Positions 35,388-37,870 of a stretch of 37,870 nucleotides of DNA are shown piece by piece (the first letter of the stretch is position 1; every line of letters starts with the position of its first letter). Position numbers and translations under genes: made by a program. A model generated the notes under the pieces. The model was given only the letters and a program-made list of their open reading frames with translations. It did not search any database and was not told the DNA's origin. Source of the stretch: a virus. Location of the stretch: the IMG/VR virus record IMGVR_UViG_3300043427_001029, positions 1 to 37,870 of that record. One strand, 5' to 3'.

Positions 35388-35945
35388 ATGAATATCTTCT
35401 ATCTCAGTTTCGATCCTCGAACGTGTGCCGCCGAGCATTGTGATAAGCATGTGGTTAAAATGATTGTTGAGTATGCTCAACTTCTCTCCACTGCTCATCG
35501 TGTGCTCGACGGCATTCCTTATGCAGAAAAGACTGCTAACAATCGTAATATAAAACGCTGGCGCCTTGACAAACCACGCGAAGATATTCTTTATAAAGCA
35601 TCGCATATCAATCATCCGTCTGCTGTCTGGGCGAGGCAATCGTCATCTCATTACAAATGGTTGTTTGATTTATTTCAACATTGTTGTATAGAGTACACTC
35701 GTCGTTATGGCAAGTATCACAAGACAGAAGATCTGGCTGGGTATCTTTGGAGGTATCCCGATAATTTACTCAAATCTGGTTGGGTAGATCCTCCTCCTGC
35801 CATGCCCGATAAATACAAAGTACCTGGAGATTCAATCCAGTCGTATCGCAATTATTACATTGGAGATAAAGTAGAATTTGCTACTTGGAAATCTCCTTCT
35901 ACACCACCACTATGGTTTACTGAATATGCCGACGTACAAGTTTAG
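35388..35945 (+). CDS. Conserved phage protein with His-rich motif, 185 aa
   Basis: MNIFYLSFDPRTCAAEHCDK, then HVVKMIVEYAQLLSTAH, with His and Cys that could bind metal. The middle has HPSAVWARQSSSHYKWLFDL, and a Pro-rich stretch (VDPPPAMPDKYKV). Proteins with this start are common in T4-like cyanophages, but the role is unknown to me. It overlaps the next gene. Confidence 0.65.
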   Translation: MNIFYLSFDPRTCAAEHCDKHVVKMIVEYAQLLSTAHRVLDGIPYAEKTANNRNIKRWRLDKPREDILYKASHINHPSAVWARQSSSHYKWLFDLFQHCCIEYTRRYGKYHKTEDLAGYLWRYPDNLLKSGWVDPPPAMPDKYKVPGDSIQSYRNYYIGDKVEFATWKSPSTPPLWFTEYADVQV

Positions 35946-36156
35946 AAATAACGAAACTGGTGAAGAGTTTGAGAAGTGGATGTATATGGCAGAGAGGGAA
36001 CCTTACCTCGCTGAGAATCCTCATATCACTCAGATGCCTACCATCCTCCATGCTGTTTCCGAAGTAGGAAACTGGCAAAACAAAACTGATAGCGATTGGA
36101 AACATATTATCAATCGTGCTGCTGATACTCCTGGTTCAACTGTGGAAAGACTATAA
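35926..36156 (+). CDS. Small FmdB-like protein without zinc Cys, 76 aa
   Basis: The start MPTYKFRNNETGEEFEKWM resembles the strand pattern of FmdB-type zinc ribbons, but the zinc Cys residues are absent. Overlaps its upstream neighbour. Function unknown. Confidence 0.55.
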   Translation: MPTYKFRNNETGEEFEKWMYMAEREPYLAENPHITQMPTILHAVSEVGNWQNKTDSDWKHIINRAADTPGSTVERL

Positions 36157-36158
36157 CT

Positions 36159-36917
36159 ATGCCTGTAAGAAATCGTAAATCAAAGCAAGTCGTTCCAACG
36201 GGAATGAGTGTAAAACAAATGAAGCGTAAGAAGCCACTAAACTTCGATACGTTCGCCAAAGATATTGAACCTCTTACCGAAGCACAAGGTAAGATGTTCG
36301 AAGCATGGGAAAATGATAAACATCTTTTTGCCTATGGTGCTGCTGGTACAGGTAAAACATTTGTTGCCCTTTACCTAGCACTTAAAGATGTTCTTAACGA
36401 GAACACTCCATACGAAAAGGTTTACATCGTTCGCTCACTCGTAGCAACTCGTGAGATTGGGTTCCTTCCTGGCGACCATGAAGATAAATCAAGTCTTTAC
36501 CAGATTCCATATAAGAATATGGTGAAGTATATGTTTGAACTTCCTACCGAGGAAGAGTTTGAACTTCTCTATGGTAACCTGAAGAATCAAGGCACTATTA
36601 GTTTCTGGTCTACGTCATTCCTTCGTGGAACCACAATGGATAATTGCATCATTGTTGTGGATGAAATGCAGAATCTTAACTTCCACGAACTTGATTCTAT
36701 TATCACTCGTGTCGGTCAGGATTGTAAGATCATCTTCTCTGGTGATGTTCAACAAACTGACTTGATTAAAACCAATGAGCGTAATGGTATCCTTGACTTT
36801 CAAAAAATTATCAATACAATGGATGAGTTCGAATCTATTGAGTTTGGTGTACAAGATATTGTCCGCTCTGGTTTAGTTCGTAGTTACATTATTAGCAAAA
36901 TTAATTTGGGATTCTAA
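36159..36917 (+). CDS. phoH: PhoH-family P-loop ATPase, 252 aa
   Basis: Walker A GAAGTGKT (60-67), Walker B IIVVDEMQ (about 166-173) and the FSGDVQQTD element are typical of PhoH. The gene is a frequent marker of marine phages. Its role in infection is not settled; ATP-dependent RNA handling and phosphate stress have been proposed. It follows the previous gene by two bases and ends directly before the nuclease. Confidence 0.95.
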   Translation: MPVRNRKSKQVVPTGMSVKQMKRKKPLNFDTFAKDIEPLTEAQGKMFEAWENDKHLFAYGAAGTGKTFVALYLALKDVLNENTPYEKVYIVRSLVATREIGFLPGDHEDKSSLYQIPYKNMVKYMFELPTEEEFELLYGNLKNQGTISFWSTSFLRGTTMDNCIIVVDEMQNLNFHELDSIITRVGQDCKIIFSGDVQQTDLIKTNERNGILDFQKIINTMDEFESIEFGVQDIVRSGLVRSYIISKINLGF

Positions 36918-37592
36918 ATGTTTATTCATTCTTCGTCATTCACTCCTATTGAACTTGAAGCTGTAATGGTTGATAATCGTAGGTTATATCCTACACCTTC
37001 TGGTAAAAAGCATCCTTCCATTACAACAGTTCTTGGAATGTGCCCGAAGAAGAAAGCATCCCTTGCTAAGTGGAGAGAGCGCGTTGGGAAAGAGAAAGCC
37101 CAACGAATTTCTACTCGTGCTGCTACTCGTGGCACTGATTACCACGGGATAGTTGAAAATTATCTGAATAACTGCTATAATGAGGAGGAACATAAGAGTT
37201 CTCCCCTCCCCCTCTTAATGTTTAAGAATGCTGTTCCGACACTCAATAGAATTACCAAAGTCTATTTACAAGAAGCAGCACTCTATTCTGATCACCTTGA
37301 AATTGCTGGGCGTGTAGATTGTATCGGTGAATATGATGGTATTCCATCCGTCATTGACTTCAAAACTTCTGCTGAAGAAAAGAAAGAAGACTGGATGGAA
37401 GACTACTACATTCAAGAAACTGGATATGCATGTATGTTTTATGAACTATATAATACACGCATTAAACAACTTGTAACTATCGTTGCCTGTGAAGATGGTA
37501 ACACGCAAGTTGTGATTAAGAAACCCAAGAAAGAATATCTTGACCGATTAATCTATCTACGCTCGCTGTACGAGGAAAAATATGGAGGATAA
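36918..37592 (+). CDS. PD-(D/E)xK-family exonuclease-like protein, 224 aa
   Basis: The core is GRVDCIGEYDG followed by VIDFKTS, which gives the catalytic Asp and the D-x-K pair, with a helix and basic face (KPKKEYLDRLI) behind. YIQETGYACMFYEL fits the Q-x-x-x-Y motif of RecB-like nucleases. It probably trims DNA ends in recombination or replication. It overlaps the next gene by 11 bases. Confidence 0.75.
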   Translation: MFIHSSSFTPIELEAVMVDNRRLYPTPSGKKHPSITTVLGMCPKKKASLAKWRERVGKEKAQRISTRAATRGTDYHGIVENYLNNCYNEEEHKSSPLPLLMFKNAVPTLNRITKVYLQEAALYSDHLEIAGRVDCIGEYDGIPSVIDFKTSAEEKKEDWMEDYYIQETGYACMFYELYNTRIKQLVTIVACEDGNTQVVIKKPKKEYLDRLIYLRSLYEEKYGG

Positions 37593-37830
37593 TATATTTG
37601 AGGATAAATTTATGACCGTTGCGAGATTCTCTGCTGAGGTAGAGACGCTTGTGAATAGTGATTCGATGAGTTACATTGATGCTATTATTCATTATTGCGA
37701 TACTAATGAAATTGAATTAGAAACAGTTCCTAAACTGATTTCTAAACCACTGAAAGAGAAGTTGAAGCATGAAGCTCAGCAACTCAATTACATGAAGAAA
37801 ACATCCCGTGCAAAATTGATGCTAGTATGA
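37582..37830 (+). CDS. 33: gp33-like late-transcription co-activator, 82 aa
   Basis: The segment MSYIDAIIHYCDTNEIELET, then KLISKPLKEKLKHEA, aligns by eye with T4 gp33 (MSYLEATTAFLEENSI and the following helices). In T4, gp33 links RNA polymerase to the sliding clamp so that gp55 can use late promoters. This fits the TATAAATA motifs in the window. GAGG precedes the ATG at 37582; ATG at 37612 is an alternative. The likeness is modest. Confidence 0.6.
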   Translation: MEDNIFEDKFMTVARFSAEVETLVNSDSMSYIDAIIHYCDTNEIELETVPKLISKPLKEKLKHEAQQLNYMKKTSRAKLMLV

Positions 37831-37870
37831 GCGATTTTTTTGATTCTGATATTGTCCGTGAAGAAGCACG
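37827..37870 (+). CDS. Start of a DUF1825-like protein (partial)
   Basis: Encodes MSDFFDSDIVREEA before the window ends. The start resembles DUF1825 proteins of cyanobacteria and cyanophages (M-x-FFDS-x-IV-x-x-EA). It overlaps gp33 as ATGA. Only 14 residues are seen, so the name is tentative. Confidence 0.4.
   Translation, partial: MSDFFDSDIVREEA

Overview
The window is a piece of a T4-like cyanomyovirus, a tailed phage of marine Synechococcus or Prochlorococcus. Phage marks are a gp33-like late-transcription factor, a T4-type RNase H, PhoH, ThyX, a long repetitive tail fibre, peptidoglycan hydrolases, many overlapping small genes and 14 tRNA genes. Cyanobacterial marks are psbA (D1), two hli genes, a plant-type ferredoxin, speD and a cyanobacterial SLH porin. 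No integrase, attachment site, insertion sequence or CRISPR array was seen.

Layout: (1) 1-2807: a PD-(D/E)xK nuclease, then two lytic enzymes that share an N-terminal segment (a C39-like peptidase and a T4-type lysozyme), then two out-of-frame overlapping genes. (2) 2808-5263, minus strand: SNase-like nuclease, small proteins and three secreted proteins, divergent from a 776-residue exported protein with a probable outer-membrane barrel (5454-7784). (3) 7785-9508: tandem early and late promoter signals, a signal-anchored lysozyme, an Fe(II)/2OG oxygenase. (4) 9486-13946: eight tRNAs around an unusual pair, a porin followed 6 bp later by a DUF401-type inner-membrane transporter, plus a structured inter-tRNA RNA. 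(5) 13971-19377: AT-rich accessory block with sulfotransferase, two Fe(II)/2OG oxygenases, and an overlapping set of flavin halogenase, unknown protein and prolyl-hydroxylase-like enzyme. (6) 19378-20741: six more tRNAs with two structured non-coding stretches, closed by a terminator. (7) 20740-22790, minus: twelve tightly overlapping micro-genes. (8) 22863-23819: photosynthetic electron-flow operon (hli, 28-residue membrane peptide, ferredoxin, small gene, hli), then a second halogenase. (9) 25279-29399, minus: tail fibre and a small protein. (10) 29444-37870: psbA, speD, glutaredoxin, rnh, thyX, phoH, a nuclease and gp33.

Regulation can be read in part. At least eight sites carry TTGACA or a close match 17-18 bp (once 20 bp or less well defined) from a TATAAT-like box. 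T4-like late motifs (TATAAATA or ATAAATA) occur at gene-block boundaries on both strands. Two patterns stand out. First, in several places the expected transcription start falls inside a terminator-like hairpin, so a new transcript would lack the 5' arm that a read-through transcript has. Second, the two tRNA promoters have both the -35 and the -10 box inside inverted repeats.

The best candidates for undescribed biology are the porin plus transporter pair, the secreted-protein and barrel cluster, the structured RNAs between tRNAs, the start-inside-hairpin punctuation, and the halogenase/oxygenase cluster. Coordinates were counted by hand from the sequence; family names come from recognising motifs, not from searches.
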